This document shows positions 11,814 to 23,475 of a stretch of DNA of 64,000 bases, in pieces. The stretch's first letter is position 1. Every line of letters starts with the position of its first letter. This stretch comes from Batkoa obscura (taxonomy: Eukaryota > Entomophthoromycota > Entomophthoromycetes > Entomophthorales > Batkoaceae), in assembly GCA_030770535.1 (NCBI GenBank), contig JASVEC010000079.1, positions 1 to 64,000 of the forward strand. Reading direction: 5' to 3'. A program made the position numbers and the translations under genes. The notes beneath the pieces are model-generated. The model saw only the letters and a program-made list of their open reading frames with translations. It was not told where the DNA came from and did no database searches.

Positions 11814-13503
11814 AATTTAAAGTTGATTTGATTATTATTTTTAAAATAAGTTTTTCAGAAAACGTTGCATTTATTGAATTTATACTATTTAGCTAAGTTC
11901 TTATAACGCTAACTATGAAATTATGTTAATTCTTTAGATGCTAAATAACTCAAACAGGTCTGATTGGATATTGATTTTTTGATTGATTTTTTGATTATTG
12001 AAAAATGCTTATTTCTTAATCAGGGTTATTGGTGAGCAGTGTTCATTCACTGTAATTTATTTTGAGTTATATAGAAATTTGATGAGCATATATTATTCAT
12101 GGTACTCAAATGATTGAAATAGGTATAAACTATTTGGGTTTATATCATCCCTGTATCGACAAGTTTTTTAAAGGCTAATAATGTTAAAACAAAAACTATA
12201 TTAAAGTTTAATATATAAAAAACATTGCTACATTATTCATTAAATGAATATTTCCAATTCAACTTAAGTGTTATATTATCGGTTTATCCCCTACATTGTC
12301 TTAACTAAATGCTTTAAATAGCGCTTTTATTCGTTTCTGTTTGACTTTAGTTAATACAAAAGTATTCAAAGTTATATAAAAATAGACTATACACCCTTGC
12401 CACTTTATATTAAAATTTTATTGTATGATTTTACTTAGATCTTTCTTATTTGTATTAATAGTATTTACCATAACATTAAAACGCTTAGGATTCAATATTT
12501 TCCTAAACAAAAATTACTAGAATAAAACAAAAAATCCTAAAAATTACCAGAATCCATCTGAATTGAAAGCTGTTTATGTTGAAATATAGGTATGTTATGA
12601 GTTATCTTTTGACTTTGTATCGCCTATCTTTTTTATATCTATTTTTGATAGTGCTAAGTTATACAATGCCATATTTGAACATTTCCCCTTCTAGACTATT
12701 CAAGTTTCTTAATAACTTGTTCTACATAATCAATATTTCTATTTATAAAAAATATTAATATCCGAAAGTTGAAAATTAAATTTAATATTTTACTCCTTTT
12801 AAATGCGATTTTGGGCACTTTTGATTTTTATTTAATCATTTTAAAGGTTGGCATTTTATGTTTTATATTGACCAAAGACGAAGTAAAAGTGCCCAATTCA
12901 CATTTAAAACGACTTGATAATAGCAGTCAACCTATATGATTTTTAAGATCAATATTATTCTTAAATAATCAATGTAGTTAAAAATAAACCTTAATAGGCT
13001 TGCTTAACTTTATTTTTTAATTAAGATTTCACTTATTAGTAATTCTACCTTCTTCAAATTTTAATAAAAAGTATATTTCCATATTAAAACAATTTAAATT
13101 AAATATGACTAAAGTGTACTTAATCTTCCAAAAGATTACATTAATGTTCAATTATTTGATTAAACTTTAAATAATTCATGTCAAGTATTTTATATCTTAA
13201 CTCTCCTTTTATAAAAGTTATTGAGCATTATTAAGTCAAACTAACGAGATCATTTTAATAACTTAAAGTTGCCATAATCAAGATTTAATGTACAAATAGA
13301 TTATTTGTATTTATAGGTTATTTTTGGATTATGATATCTTCAAGTTATAAAGAGAACCACATTTAGCTTAAATTGGTAACAGTTCGTTCGTCACTTCATC
13401 AAAGGAATAGTCAACTTATTTGAAGCATAATCAAATCATTGATTAATGTGATACTGTGAATTTCAATATATGAGACTTTATGATGTTATAGATATTATTA
13501 TAT
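11814..13503. other. long gene-poor spacer
   Basis: About 1.7 kb of AT-rich DNA with no supported gene. The only structure I see is the foldback repeat at 12797-12909. Confidence 0.5.
12797..12909. repeat. foldback (MITE-like) element, second type
   Basis: 113 bases whose two ends are inverted repeats of about 27 bases with few mismatches. The left end begins TTTTAAATGCGATTTTGGGC; the right end, read in complement, begins TTTTAAATGTGAATTGGGC; both continue ACTTTT. Unrelated in sequence to the main MITE family. No clear target duplication; only one copy seen in this window. Confidence 0.6.
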
Positions 13504-13602
13504 GGGGATGTATTTTTGTGTTTAAGAATTTTACCAACAAAATTTCCGCTTAAATGGCGCTTAGAAAATGGAAAAAATAATGAAGTCAAAAAAAACACTC
13601 TC
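13504..13602 (+). mobile_element. MITE copy 13 (start of second chain)
   Basis: Full-length plus-oriented copy with ATAT at 13500-13503 and 13603-13606. Confidence 0.85.
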
Positions 13603-13606
13603 ATAT

Positions 13607-13689
13607 GATGTTGGCTTTTTTTATTTAATTTTACATTTTTCAAGCGCTATTAAGTGAGAAATTATCGGTAGGAACCAAACAAAAAAGAC
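13607..13689 (-). mobile_element. MITE copy 14 (diverged, middle of second chain)
   Basis: Weak reversed match (TTTTACATTTTTCAAGCGCT, then AAGTGAGAAATTAT) filling the gap between copies 13 and 15. It begins directly after the ATAT shared with copy 13. Confidence 0.6.
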
Positions 13690-13691
13690 AT

Positions 13692-13786
13692 GGGGATATA
13701 TCTTTTGTTTAATAACTTTACTAATAATCTTTCCGCTCAAATAGCGCTTAAAAATGTGAAAGTAATGAAACCAAAAAAATATCCCC
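13692..13786 (+). mobile_element. MITE copy 15
   Basis: Plus-oriented copy bounded by an exact ACAT duplication (13688-13691 and 13787-13790), one of the non-ATAT duplications that define the 4-bp target size. Confidence 0.8.
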
Positions 13787-15183
13787 ACATGTTCTAATGA
13801 CATCTTATATTTGGTTAAGTCGATATACTCTAACAACCCAATAACCAAATGAATAATGGAATCCTTTTTTAGGATAAAAAGCAGTAATATAAAAAGACTT
13901 CCCATCTAAAAAGTGTTTCGTCTTTGAAATAAAAAACGAACATGGACAGTCTGCTTAAAAATAAAGCATCAAGACAATATAACAAGCAAATCTGGTATAA
14001 GAAGAAATAAAGTGACTATGATGTCTTTGAAAAAAGACGTAACTATTCAAGAAGGTAACAATATGTCTGAAGATGAAAGTAAAATAATCAGGATAAACGA
14101 AGTTCATAGTAGAGGAAATTTACCATTCCCATTGCAATCTAATGAGGAAAATTTAATTTAAAGCCCAAAAGAAAGTTTATTAAGTTATTCATAACACCTT
14201 TTATAGCTAGCGGAAAATTTATAAAGAGCATATGTAGAAATTATAAGTTTAAACTGGTCAACAGCATCAAATGTACTCCCATTTATGTAAAGAACAATTC
14301 AAACGGCCATAATGCAATGTAATTATGCTATGGTTATTCTATTGGTCCCAATCCTTTGGATGACTCCACTGTGAATGTCTTCTTTGATTTTGATGATCCT
14401 GTCGATTCGCCAAATGATGCTAATTCAGAGGCTTCATTGACAAGCTCTATAGTTGATACTGATACTTTTGATAGAGACATTTCAGATATACATTCTAATT
14501 CCGATAACGTCTTTTCCTCGCTAATAGGCAATTCCTTTTATGAAACGCCCTTAAACGGCTTTCCTTATGATATTATGGCCCTTTTCAACAAATATATTGG
14601 GGATATACTCTTATTCTGTTAATGATATAAATTCTTTAATAGGTAATGGTTTTGGTGAAATAACCGCTTCCTATGGTTTTGATATAGATACTGACTCTTT
14701 AAATAGTAATGTTATAGATATACTCTATGGTTCTGGAAACATTATCAATTATTCAATGACTGAGAAATTTGAAACGAAGCCTTTCAGCAGTATTGTTGAC
14801 CATCATTTCACTCTTATTATAGCCATAGTATCCCTTTGGATAATACTTATAGTGAATTGGATTAATCCGTAGATATTATCAGCATTTTCAACCAATCTAA
14901 TGAAGTTAGAGATCAAATTATGAGGGAGAATATTAATTCAAACAATTTAGACTTAAATGAGGATGACAATCTCTCGGATAACCTTCTTTGTTATAAATTT
15001 TATAAGAGTTCCAGGAGAATGAAAAGGTCTGGTTGTACATTTTTTAATCATAAATATTCTGACATCTTAACTAGTTATAAATATAAACGCAATGCTAACG
15101 ATGACTTAAAGGAAACAGAAAATGGTTTAATAAAGTAGATTCATCCACGAATCCCATTTACAAGGAAACCAAGAATAATGAAT

Positions 15184-15282
15184 GGGGATGTATTTTTGTG
15201 TTTAAGAATTTTACTAATAAATTTTCCGCTCAAATAGCGCTTAAAAGGTGGAAAAAGTAATGAAATCAAAAAAATCATCCCC
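15184..15282 (+). mobile_element. MITE copy 16 (inserted in HTH copy 4)
   Basis: Plus-oriented, near consensus, with an exact GAAT duplication on both sides (15180-15183 and 15283-15286). Absent from the matching place in the sister gene at 18.1-19.3 kb, so it inserted after that duplication. Confidence 0.85.
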
Positions 15283-15768
15283 GAATATTTACATAAATAT
15301 TATAATAGTATTGATATGAACACTTTAAATTTGCAAAGTAATATATCTAATATTGTTAAAAGTTTGGGATAAACAAGTACTAATCATGAAGATATATATA
15401 AAAACATGGCTGAATTTTACGATGAGCTTAAATATGATAATCCTATTAGGCTTTTTTACAGTGGTATTGATGAAGACAATCTATACTTGAATAATTATGA
15501 GTCTAATATTATCAATACTGTTAATTTACCAACGAATAATAATTGTAATAAAACAGATCCATCCATAAATCCTGTTTGTGATGAAAGTAAAAATAATGAA
15601 AATAAAAACATATTTAATAATGCTATCGATTTAAACACCTTATCCTCGTATAGCAATGAAACAAACATCACTAATATTTCAATGAATAATAATTTTGATG
15701 AGATAAGTATATCCATAAATCATGCCTATACCGAAATTAAAAATAATGAAAATAAAGGTTCAATATAT

Positions 15769-15867
15769 GTGGGTGTTTTTTTTGGCTTCATCATTTTTTC
15801 TATCTTTTAAGCGCCATTTGAGCGGAAGAATTATTAGCAAAATTCTTAAACACAGAAATACATCCCC
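15769..15867 (-). mobile_element. MITE copy 17 (inserted in HTH copy 4)
   Basis: Reversed full-length copy with ATAT at 15765-15768 and 15868-15871, interrupting an Asn-rich open frame. Confidence 0.85.
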
Positions 15868-16750
15868 ATATAATAACATCAATTCCGACATGTTAAATTC
15901 AAATGGTAGTGAAGCCGGTATAATAAATAACTTAATGCAGTTAATAATTGAATTTAAACTCAATTATCAAAAACATATCTAATCAAGTATTTCTGTTAAA
16001 TAAAATTTAATTTGATAAATGAAAGTATTGAACAGTATAATAAACTACTCGGTAAATCACATAGCCTAATAAATATGGCAAATCAATTCTAAGTCCCCAT
16101 ATTTGACCAACCAACCAATATTTTGATCCAAATAATACTCATTTTGTTATATCAAATCAGCTTGCGTGCCCTCATATTTTTCCAATTAATTCATATCTTG
16201 GTATAAATAATAATGAATTTAGTAGCAATTCATACTTTGATTCATATAATAATCAGTTTATTAACAACTCATCTTTTAACCTAAATATTAATCCATATTC
16301 TAATTTAAACTATAAACAGATTAATACGAGGGATCAAAATGATTTATTCAATAAATTCGATGTAATGTTAACTAACTCAAGTTTTTCAGGGCTCAAATTC
16401 GATAATAACATTTCGGATAATAGTAACACAAATCAATTATAACGATAAACAGCTTTTATCAACGTATTTTATCCTTTTCTTTTTATGCCATTGATTTTTA
16501 TGAACTCTCTGTAATGCTTATAACTTCGAATTTCAATAATTTTTATATCCGTAACACCTGTGCAACATAAACATTAGCCTTATTATGTTTGCTAACTGTA
16601 TACTGCGTTATAATAATGCAAAGCAGTTTAGTATTGATGCTTTATTTATTATAAGTAATAATCAATAAATAAGTATCCTATTTAAATTTTTAAGTAACAT
16701 TAATTATTATTTTTTAATTAGATACCAAAAACACTATGCCTTTATTATAT

Positions 16751-16847
16751 GGGAGTGTTTTTTTTGACTTCATTGTTTTTTCCACTTTTCAAGCGCCATT
16801 TGAGTGGAAAATGTTGGTAAAATTCTTAAGCACAAAGATGCATCCCC
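16751..16847 (-). mobile_element. MITE copy 18
   Basis: Reversed full-length copy with ATAT at 16747-16750 and 16848-16851, at the end of the 3' flank shared by HTH copies 3 and 4. Confidence 0.85.
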
Positions 16848-16851
16848 ATAT

Positions 16852-18110
16852 AATGGAAACTAGAAGAGTTAGTTTAGAGAAAAGTCACATAGAGAAAGAA
16901 CCTCTGAGCCTTAAGACTAAGAGCCATTGCAGAATAACAATTTTATTTTGTTTGATTTTTATATTAAGTTTCTTATCATTATATTAAATTTAGAGCAGTT
17001 TTTATATTTGTATATTATTAAATAGCTTTTATTTATTCATACATATTTCTTTGGATTGTCTGATACTATTAATATAGATTGTATGTATTATTTGTAAAGT
17101 ATGATTTTATCATTTCAATTTTATAAAAAAAAATTAAAGATGCTAAAACTTTATTACCCCTTTAATTTCGATAAGCTCGATTACTGGGTTCATCTTAAAT
17201 TTCACTATTACAAATAAAACATTCAATAGTTCCTGACTCTTTTGGGACTTCAAAGAATCACTTAAATATATATATATATATGTATTTAAGAACTCCACTA
17301 ATAAATTTCCCACTCAAGTAGCGTTTAAAAGATAAAAAAAGTAATGAAACCAAAAGCATCCCTCATATACTGGAACTATTTGATAATAATACTATTTATT
17401 AATTTTTATTTTTGTTTATATAAAGCATTAGTTTTATATACTATTTAATCAAATTTATTTTTATTAGTAGTAAATCCTAATAATTTTTCTTTCTGCTATT
17501 TAATTTAAGTGTTTTGCGATTTTTGTAAATTTGGATTAACAATAACTTCAGCAATCTTCTTTTTAATCATTTAACTCTTTAAATAATAAAAAACTTAATG
17601 ATTGTATACAAGTATAAAAAATTATGAAAAGTGATATAAAATATTTGAAAAACTATTGGACAGAATTTCTTTAATACAAAAAAGCCATTAGCTATTAACA
17701 TCAATTAAATAAAAACTAGTATTAGTAAAATTTAGTTTAATTTAATTTAATTTAATTTTATAAAGGGAATTATTTTAAATTCTAGGCAAAATAAACTTCA
17801 TAATTTAAAAAAATTCAATGCATATAAAACTCAAAAATACATTGTTTCTTTAAATCATACCAAAAACTATAAATGTTAACAGGTGACCTCATTTTTTGTT
17901 TTTATAGGTTAATCTTTATAGCAAAAAAATCAACCCAATCACAATCGCTTTTATGTAAATATGACGATTGACGATTTACAATGACTTAAATTGGTGCACG
18001 CTTTAAGAACCAAGTAACAATATTTAAATGGTGGAGTCTTTTTTTGAGTATTAGTAAATAGTAATAAAAATTCTTTATCTAAGAAAAGCGTGTTGTCCTT
18101 AAAATAACCA
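16852..18110. other. gene-poor spacer
   Basis: AT-rich. Holds an eroded MITE (17281-17364), a short TA run just before it (about 17268-17282) and a small (TTTAA)n tandem run at about 17730-17757. No supported gene; the minus-strand open frame at 17951-18421 is antisense to HTH copy 3. Confidence 0.5.
17281..17364 (+). mobile_element. MITE copy 19 (eroded left end)
   Basis: The central and right parts match (TTTAAGAACTCCACTAATAA, then AGTAATGAAACC); the left end merges into a TA run. Confidence 0.6.
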
Positions 18111-19259
18111 ATGTACATTATGAACATTATGGATTCACTTGGAAACAAAGTATTACAACAAAGTGCAACAGATGAATCTGATATTGGAGGAATTAAAGTC
18201 ACCGAGGTAAATGAATTCAATGACGGTGGCAACTTGGAATTCCCGTTGCAATGTAAAGGGGAAGATCTAATTGATAAAACCAGAAAAAAGTTTGTTAAGT
18301 TAGTCAAAACGCATTTTATAACTAATAAGAAATGGGTAAAAAAAATGTGTAAAATATTCAAGTTTGAACCAACAAATAATGTCAAAAGTGGTTCCACCCA
18401 CTCAAATGATATGTCAAACAATAATTTTGGGTTGGCTTTATTCTTGATGTCTACTGGCGAATACGGTACTTTAGATACTGATGATGCGGATCTATCACAT
18501 GGAGATGATAACAGTTTTAATTATCAATTGTGTAATAGTTTTAAAGGGGTATGTATATGTACAAATTCTATTTGTGGTAAAAGTATAAACAATGAAGATC
18601 TAGACCAATTCATCATTGATATTAATTCAAATACTATTTACTCAAGTGCCAGTGAGACCAGCATTATTAATAATTTAAGACAGATAATTAATAGTCAGGA
18701 TTTATTAATCAAGACCTTATCCGAACAAGTTTCTAAATTAAGTCAAGACATAACTTTGGTAAATCAAAATGTTGAATATCAAAGCCGATTGCTGTGTAAC
18801 TTTCAAAGTCAAACAAATATGGTAGATTGCACTGGATATCATCAGATTTCGCCAATTAATCCGTTTTTTGATATAAGTAACAACCAATTCGATCAGATTT
18901 GGCAAAACAATCCATATAATACATTCAATACAACCTTAAATAATCCATCTTCTGGTCTGAGCAATACTCAGGTTGATACGCTTTGCCAAAATACCTTACC
19001 TAATACATTGGATTCGATGGCAACTAACTTATCTTCTCATATAAATAATAATCAGTTTGGGATGTACCATCAAAATAATTCCTATAGCACTATTTTTCCA
19101 ACTAATCCATTTTTTGGCCCAAATAGCACACAACTTAATGTAACTTACCAAAAAAATTCATTTGATGTATTCGATACAATGCCACTTAAACCAACTTCCC
19201 CAGGGCTCTATCTCGATAATAGCGCCCTGAGAAACATTGATAAAGGTTTCATACAATAG
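18111..19259 (+). CDS. CENP-B-type HTH family protein, copy 3 (first HTH lost)
   Basis: 382-residue open frame (in-frame ATGs at 18111, 18120 and 18129). The N-terminus aligns with the second HTH region of copies 1 and 2: VNEFNDGGNLEFPLQ and TNKKWVKKMCKIFKFE correspond to RLNEFED...MLPLQ and DEKWLKKFCRRHKVKF. The whole first HTH and part of the second are missing. A heptad-rich segment at about residues 185-225 (INNLRQIINSQDLLIKTLSE, QVSKLSQDI) predicts a coiled coil. The last 140 residues are Asn/Gln-rich with about four irregular repeats of the type NPFF..SNNQF...QNNPYNTF. The intact frame over a low-complexity region suggests it is still under some constraint. Loss of the specific DNA-binding helices could make it a dimerising antagonist of full-length members, but that is inference. 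Confidence 0.65.
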   Translation: MYIMNIMDSLGNKVLQQSATDESDIGGIKVTEVNEFNDGGNLEFPLQCKGEDLIDKTRKKFVKLVKTHFITNKKWVKKMCKIFKFEPTNNVKSGSTHSNDMSNNNFGLALFLMSTGEYGTLDTDDADLSHGDDNSFNYQLCNSFKGVCICTNSICGKSINNEDLDQFIIDINSNTIYSSASETSIINNLRQIINSQDLLIKTLSEQVSKLSQDITLVNQNVEYQSRLLCNFQSQTNMVDCTGYHQISPINPFFDISNNQFDQIWQNNPYNTFNTTLNNPSSGLSNTQVDTLCQNTLPNTLDSMATNLSSHINNNQFGMYHQNNSYSTIFPTNPFFGPNSTQLNVTYQKNSFDVFDTMPLKPTSPGLYLDNSALRNIDKGFIQ

Positions 19260-20633
19260 GAAGCAATTTTTTTAAACATATTCTATCCTTTTCCTTTTTG
19301 AGGTTATTTTTTCTCCTAAACTCTGTGCAATATTTTTTTTACCTATAACGCCTACGCAATGTAAATATTAGTCTTTTTGTATTCTCTAAGTATAGTCTAC
19401 GTTGTAATAATACAAGGCTATTTGATATTGATATTTTATTAATTATGAGTAACAATAAATGAGTGTCATATTTAGATGTTCAAGTAGTATTAGCTACTAT
19501 CTTGTTTTAATTAGCTTGGCTATTTTATCAATTTAAATTTAGGCTCATTCTTGTTTATATATTTTTTATATTTATGAAAGGTAAGAAACTCAAAATATTT
19601 TGTTTGTAAGTATAAAATATAAGATAAAAATGAGAACAAGATAAAATAGTAAGTGGTTATGTTAGAAATGTGGAAATATTATTCAACCATATTAAGATTG
19701 GCAAGAATTCAAATTTCAGAGTAACGTCTCTTGACTTCAACAGTATATGGGGATGTATTTTTGTGTTTAAGAATTTTACTAACAAATTTTCTGCTTAAAT
19801 AGTGCTTAAAAAATGGAAAAAACAATGAAGTTAAAAAAAACACTCCCGTATGTTTAGAAGGTAAGTATCCTAATTTGTAATGCTAAATCTAGACGTGAAG
19901 TATTCAAGCTAAAATAGAGGATAATAATGAATTATTAGCAGTCAATTTTTATAATAAGATACTTATATATGATTAAATAACTCTTACTTGTTTCCTTGTT
20001 TCTCTCCAGCTTATCTGGAACTTTCAAGTATAAATCTTAACTTTTATACATGAAAGATCGTTTTTATTAGTTCATCTTTATGGATGAATTGTCTCGGATA
20101 TGCCGCCAGATCTTTATTGACTAAATCATTTGCTCTCTTTATCCCCTCTTATATTTAAAATGAATGATAGTGTTACGAAAAGAATTATTTACAATTGGTG
20201 CCGTTTTAAATTTTAGAAACTAATTAACCAACACGACTACTAAATTTCAAATGTGCGCTAGCAAACTATGAATTATATAACCAACTATTTGTAATATCAT
20301 ACTTACTTGAAACTTATTGATTTTGTTTTTATTTTAGAATGAACAGTTAGCTACCATATATCCAGACTTGAATAATGTACTAGTTAACTAATTTTTAAAT
20401 TTAAAAAAATAGCAAAAAAGGACAATTGATAAAAAAATATCTGTTTATATTGTATATGTACTATTCTCTATTAAAGTGAGTAGATGAATGGTATTTTTCT
20501 AGGTTTATAAAAAATTCTACCTTTATTAAACAATTTTTCCTGATATTATGATTTTAAAGCAATGGAGAGTAATATTGTATATGTTAAAATGTAATTCTTA
20601 ATAAATATGGTTTATTACTCATACATCATCATG
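19260..20633. other. gene-poor spacer
   Basis: The first about 270 bases are the 3' flank shared with HTH copy 4. Then AT-rich DNA with one MITE (19749-19847). No supported gene. Confidence 0.5.
19749..19847 (+). mobile_element. MITE copy 20
   Basis: Full-length plus-oriented copy near consensus. Flanks ATAT and GTAT differ by one base. Confidence 0.8.
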
Positions 20634-23419
20634 CTAATGGTTATTCCAAAGCTTATAGTACTCCCCTTTAAGCTTTAAAAGATCGTCATGTGTGCCTCGT
20701 TCATGGATTTTACCATCCTTCAAACTAGATCCTATTTTAGTCATGCTTATCAAATTAAAGTAATTTAGTTACCATATAATACAATCAGCATGTTTTATGG
20801 TTGTCAGTCTATGTGCAATAATGACCATAGTTTTCTTTTCTCTTGAGAGATTCTTTAAAGCTTTTTGCAAAAGGTTCTCTGTGATACTAAAATAATAAGG
20901 TTAACTAAGAAATTAAAGATCTTATGTTAGTTACTTATCCAATGATGAAGTAGCTTCATCAAGTATAATAACTGGTGAATTTTTTAAAAATACTCGGGCT
21001 AATAAAAGTCAATTACTATAATTTAAGGTAACAAAAATATAATACCTAATGCTATTCTTTGCATTTCACCTCCAGAAAGGGTTAAACCTGATCCTCCAAC
21101 TTTTGTGTCATAACCATCAGGTTGATTTATGATCATTTCATGAATTTGTGCCTTTTTAGCTGCCTCGATCATCTCCTCATCACTAGCATTTGGATTCCCA
21201 TATTTTATATTATATTTAAATGAGTTGTTAAATAATGAGAGCGACTTTTGGTATAGATTAGCAAACTTTGAATTGAAATGGTAAATTTTAAACTACCTGA
21301 GGAACAATACTAAAAAAAGATCTTACTACCCTTTCATCAAGAGTTTTAATGCTTTCACCATTAACCAAGATATCTCCTGATGTTGGATGATAAAATTTAC
21401 TCAATAATTTAACTAAAGTTGATTTTCCGTTTCCAGAGTTACCAACAATTGCTAAAGTTTTCCCTTTACTTACTTTTAAACTAATATCCTTTATAAGCAA
21501 TGGTTTATCTTCATAACTGAAAGAAACATTCCCTATTAATCTAATTAATTTACTAAAAATAGTATGCAGGTATACTTACTAAATTCAATGGGATGGTTAC
21601 TAATAACATCAATGTATTTAGGATCATCTTCAAGTTTAAAGGTAACTGGTAAGTCGGTGATGTCCAGTAGTTCCTTAGAGCTAGAGATTGCGTCTGATAA
21701 GTTGGAAAAAAGATGACGGAAATTGTATATCTAATTAAAGGATGATTTAATATTGATCATTTATTTTAATGTTATCGTTACCCCATAAAAAATATCATCA
21801 AAAAAAGATGCAAAATAAACAAAATCACTTGGCTTTCCGTTCCCATTATAAATTTTAAAAGCACAAATAGATCCACAAATTGCAAAGCATATATTCTTTA
21901 AAATATCTAATACTAATTCTTTCGTTGAATATGAATAAAAATTAGATCTCTCATTGCATCTTTTTCTCAATGATTCTTGATAACGTTTAGACTCTCTCTT
22001 TTCACCTACGAAAAATTTAACAATATCAAATCCTCTTATATTATCATTAATTATATCCTCCAAATTATCTTCTTCAGTTTTGAAATCATCTGTATCTTCC
22101 CTAATCAATTTTAGTAACTCTAATTACATTTTGTATGACACTACCTATTGTTTGAATAAAACGTATCGATTCCCATATATATAATAGTGGAAAAAATAAA
22201 TATTAAAGTAGAAACTAAGCCAAATGCATCATGGTAAACACGAATAGAAATAAAATAGTCAATAATATCTAAATTGCAAATAATAACTGTATTATAAAAT
22301 ACGTCTTTTAATTCCCTAGCAATTGAGTCCTACTTAAGTTTTAAATAAATAAAACAAAATAAAGATATTATATTACTATTGAATGAAGCAATTTGGAGTG
22401 ATTATTTTTAACACGATGATTATATGGAAGACAAATGACTTTGTCAAATATCATAGTTGATATTGAGATTTCAATCTCTCTGTTGACTTTTTCAAAATAT
22501 TTATTTTGGATGGTATAAAATATGTTCATCTAAAACTTAATTATTGTTTATATATCAGCTATATAATATTTACTTCATCAGCATATTTAAATAAAAAATA
22601 AGGTATAAAGGTATAAAGATAATCATTCCAGAAAGTAGTTTTTGCATCTGAAAATATGAGTTAAAAATTCTATTATAAAATAAATTCTCTTACTTTCATC
22701 AGAGAGCTTTAATTCTACCAAATCAATCGCTCTTTTCAAATAGACTGGGGTATAGAAATTAGCTATTCTTCCAAGAACAATAGCTGTTGTAGCTATACCA
22801 ACCTCAAATATATATTTTTTATTGATGAGGGATATATAAAAGGGTAGAATTAACTTGAAAGCTTTACAAAGGCTCCTAATAGTACCTTTAAGCTTATTGA
22901 TATAATTACAAATAATATCTTTGTATAAATTAGAAATTATACATATATAACTTGAGCATTTAAGTAATAAAATTACTACTATATAATAGCTAGTCATATT
23001 ATTAGCTAAAGTAGTAGTTAGTATTTATAACAATTTACAAATTAGTCGAAATTACCATAGTATCCACTTATACAATCTACTGCTGTGTTAACTATATCAA
23101 CACTATACAATGGTATTAAAACATAATTGAAAGATAATTTGAAATTAAAATAATTCAAAGCATTTACTATCAAAAATATGGAGCAAAGGATATATCTCAA
23201 ATTACTATTATAACTATTGGAAAGTTTAAAATAATGCAAAATAATTTCTTCAATGATATGAAATATGAGAAGGCATTTACTTAAGATATTTGATAATATC
23301 TCATTAATATTGTAATAGTTTGAATATTTTAGGTCGTGATTGATACGTTTTCTTATATTAATATAACTAGAACTAATAATGTAAAATATTGGTGTTAAAA
23401 CTATACTAATTATAAACAT
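20634..23419 (-). CDS. HMT1-type ABC half transporter, copy A
   Basis: Same gene as copy B (45527-48318) in inverted orientation; a B coordinate x corresponds to 68946-x here. Twelve exons, about 752 residues. A poorly conserved N-terminal hydrophobic region and transmembrane domain precede one nucleotide-binding domain with Walker A GNSGNGKST, signature LSGGE, Walker B VIILDEA and switch His in IIAHR. ABCB6/HMT1 (ATM1-like) transporters move conjugated heavy metals or glutathione complexes across vacuolar or mitochondrial membranes; substrate here unknown. The first difference from B is a single base at 20644 (WNNH here, WSNH in B). This copy then stops at 20634-20636 (TAG), a few residues earlier than B. 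Upstream identity ends at about 23475, beyond which the two flanks are only diverged homologs. See the gene-conversion finding. Confidence 0.88.
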
Positions 23420-23475
23420 ATACAGTTTATAATGAATTTATCTTTCTACACCTTGCCTATTTATATTTTTAATTT
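20645..23475 (-). repeat. inverted duplicate tract, arm A (matches 45471-48301)
   Basis: 2831 bases that read as the exact reverse complement of 45471-48301 wherever I compared them. All conceptual translations are identical, the coordinate offset stays constant (no indels), and introns match too. Outside the tract the 5' flanks are homologous but diverged and the 3' flanks are unrelated. Confidence 0.9.

Larger units (their letters stand above)
14018..16441 (+). pseudogene. CENP-B-type HTH protein, copy 4 (decayed, with MITE insertions)
   Basis: Remnant of the same family, closest to the copy at 18111-19259. It opens with ATG at 14018 or 14021 and a recognisable N-terminal stretch (SEDESKIIRINEVHSRGN, then LPFPLQSNEENLI) that hits a stop at about 14160. 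Asn/Asp/Ser-rich fragments follow in several frames (14356-14622, 14920-15138, 15406-15780) and the tail (SSFSGLKFDNNISDN) ends at about 16441. Two MITEs (copies 16 and 17) are inserted in it. Homology with copy 3 continues into the 3' flank (16480-16740 against 19290-19530), so copies 3 and 4 are a tandem duplication. Like copy 3 it lacks the first HTH. Confidence 0.7.

Noticed and set aside
14334-14531. Minus-strand open frame inside HTH copy 4
   Set aside because: Antisense shadow of Asp/Ser-rich coding remnants; no family support.
17951-18421. 156-codon minus-strand open frame
   Set aside because: Antisense to HTH copy 3, which has paralogs in its own frame.
22110-22560. Reading the ABC transporters as pseudogenes because several open frames are short
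   Set aside because: With the twelve-exon model every intron has plausible splice sites and all phases close through to the stop, and both copies are identical.
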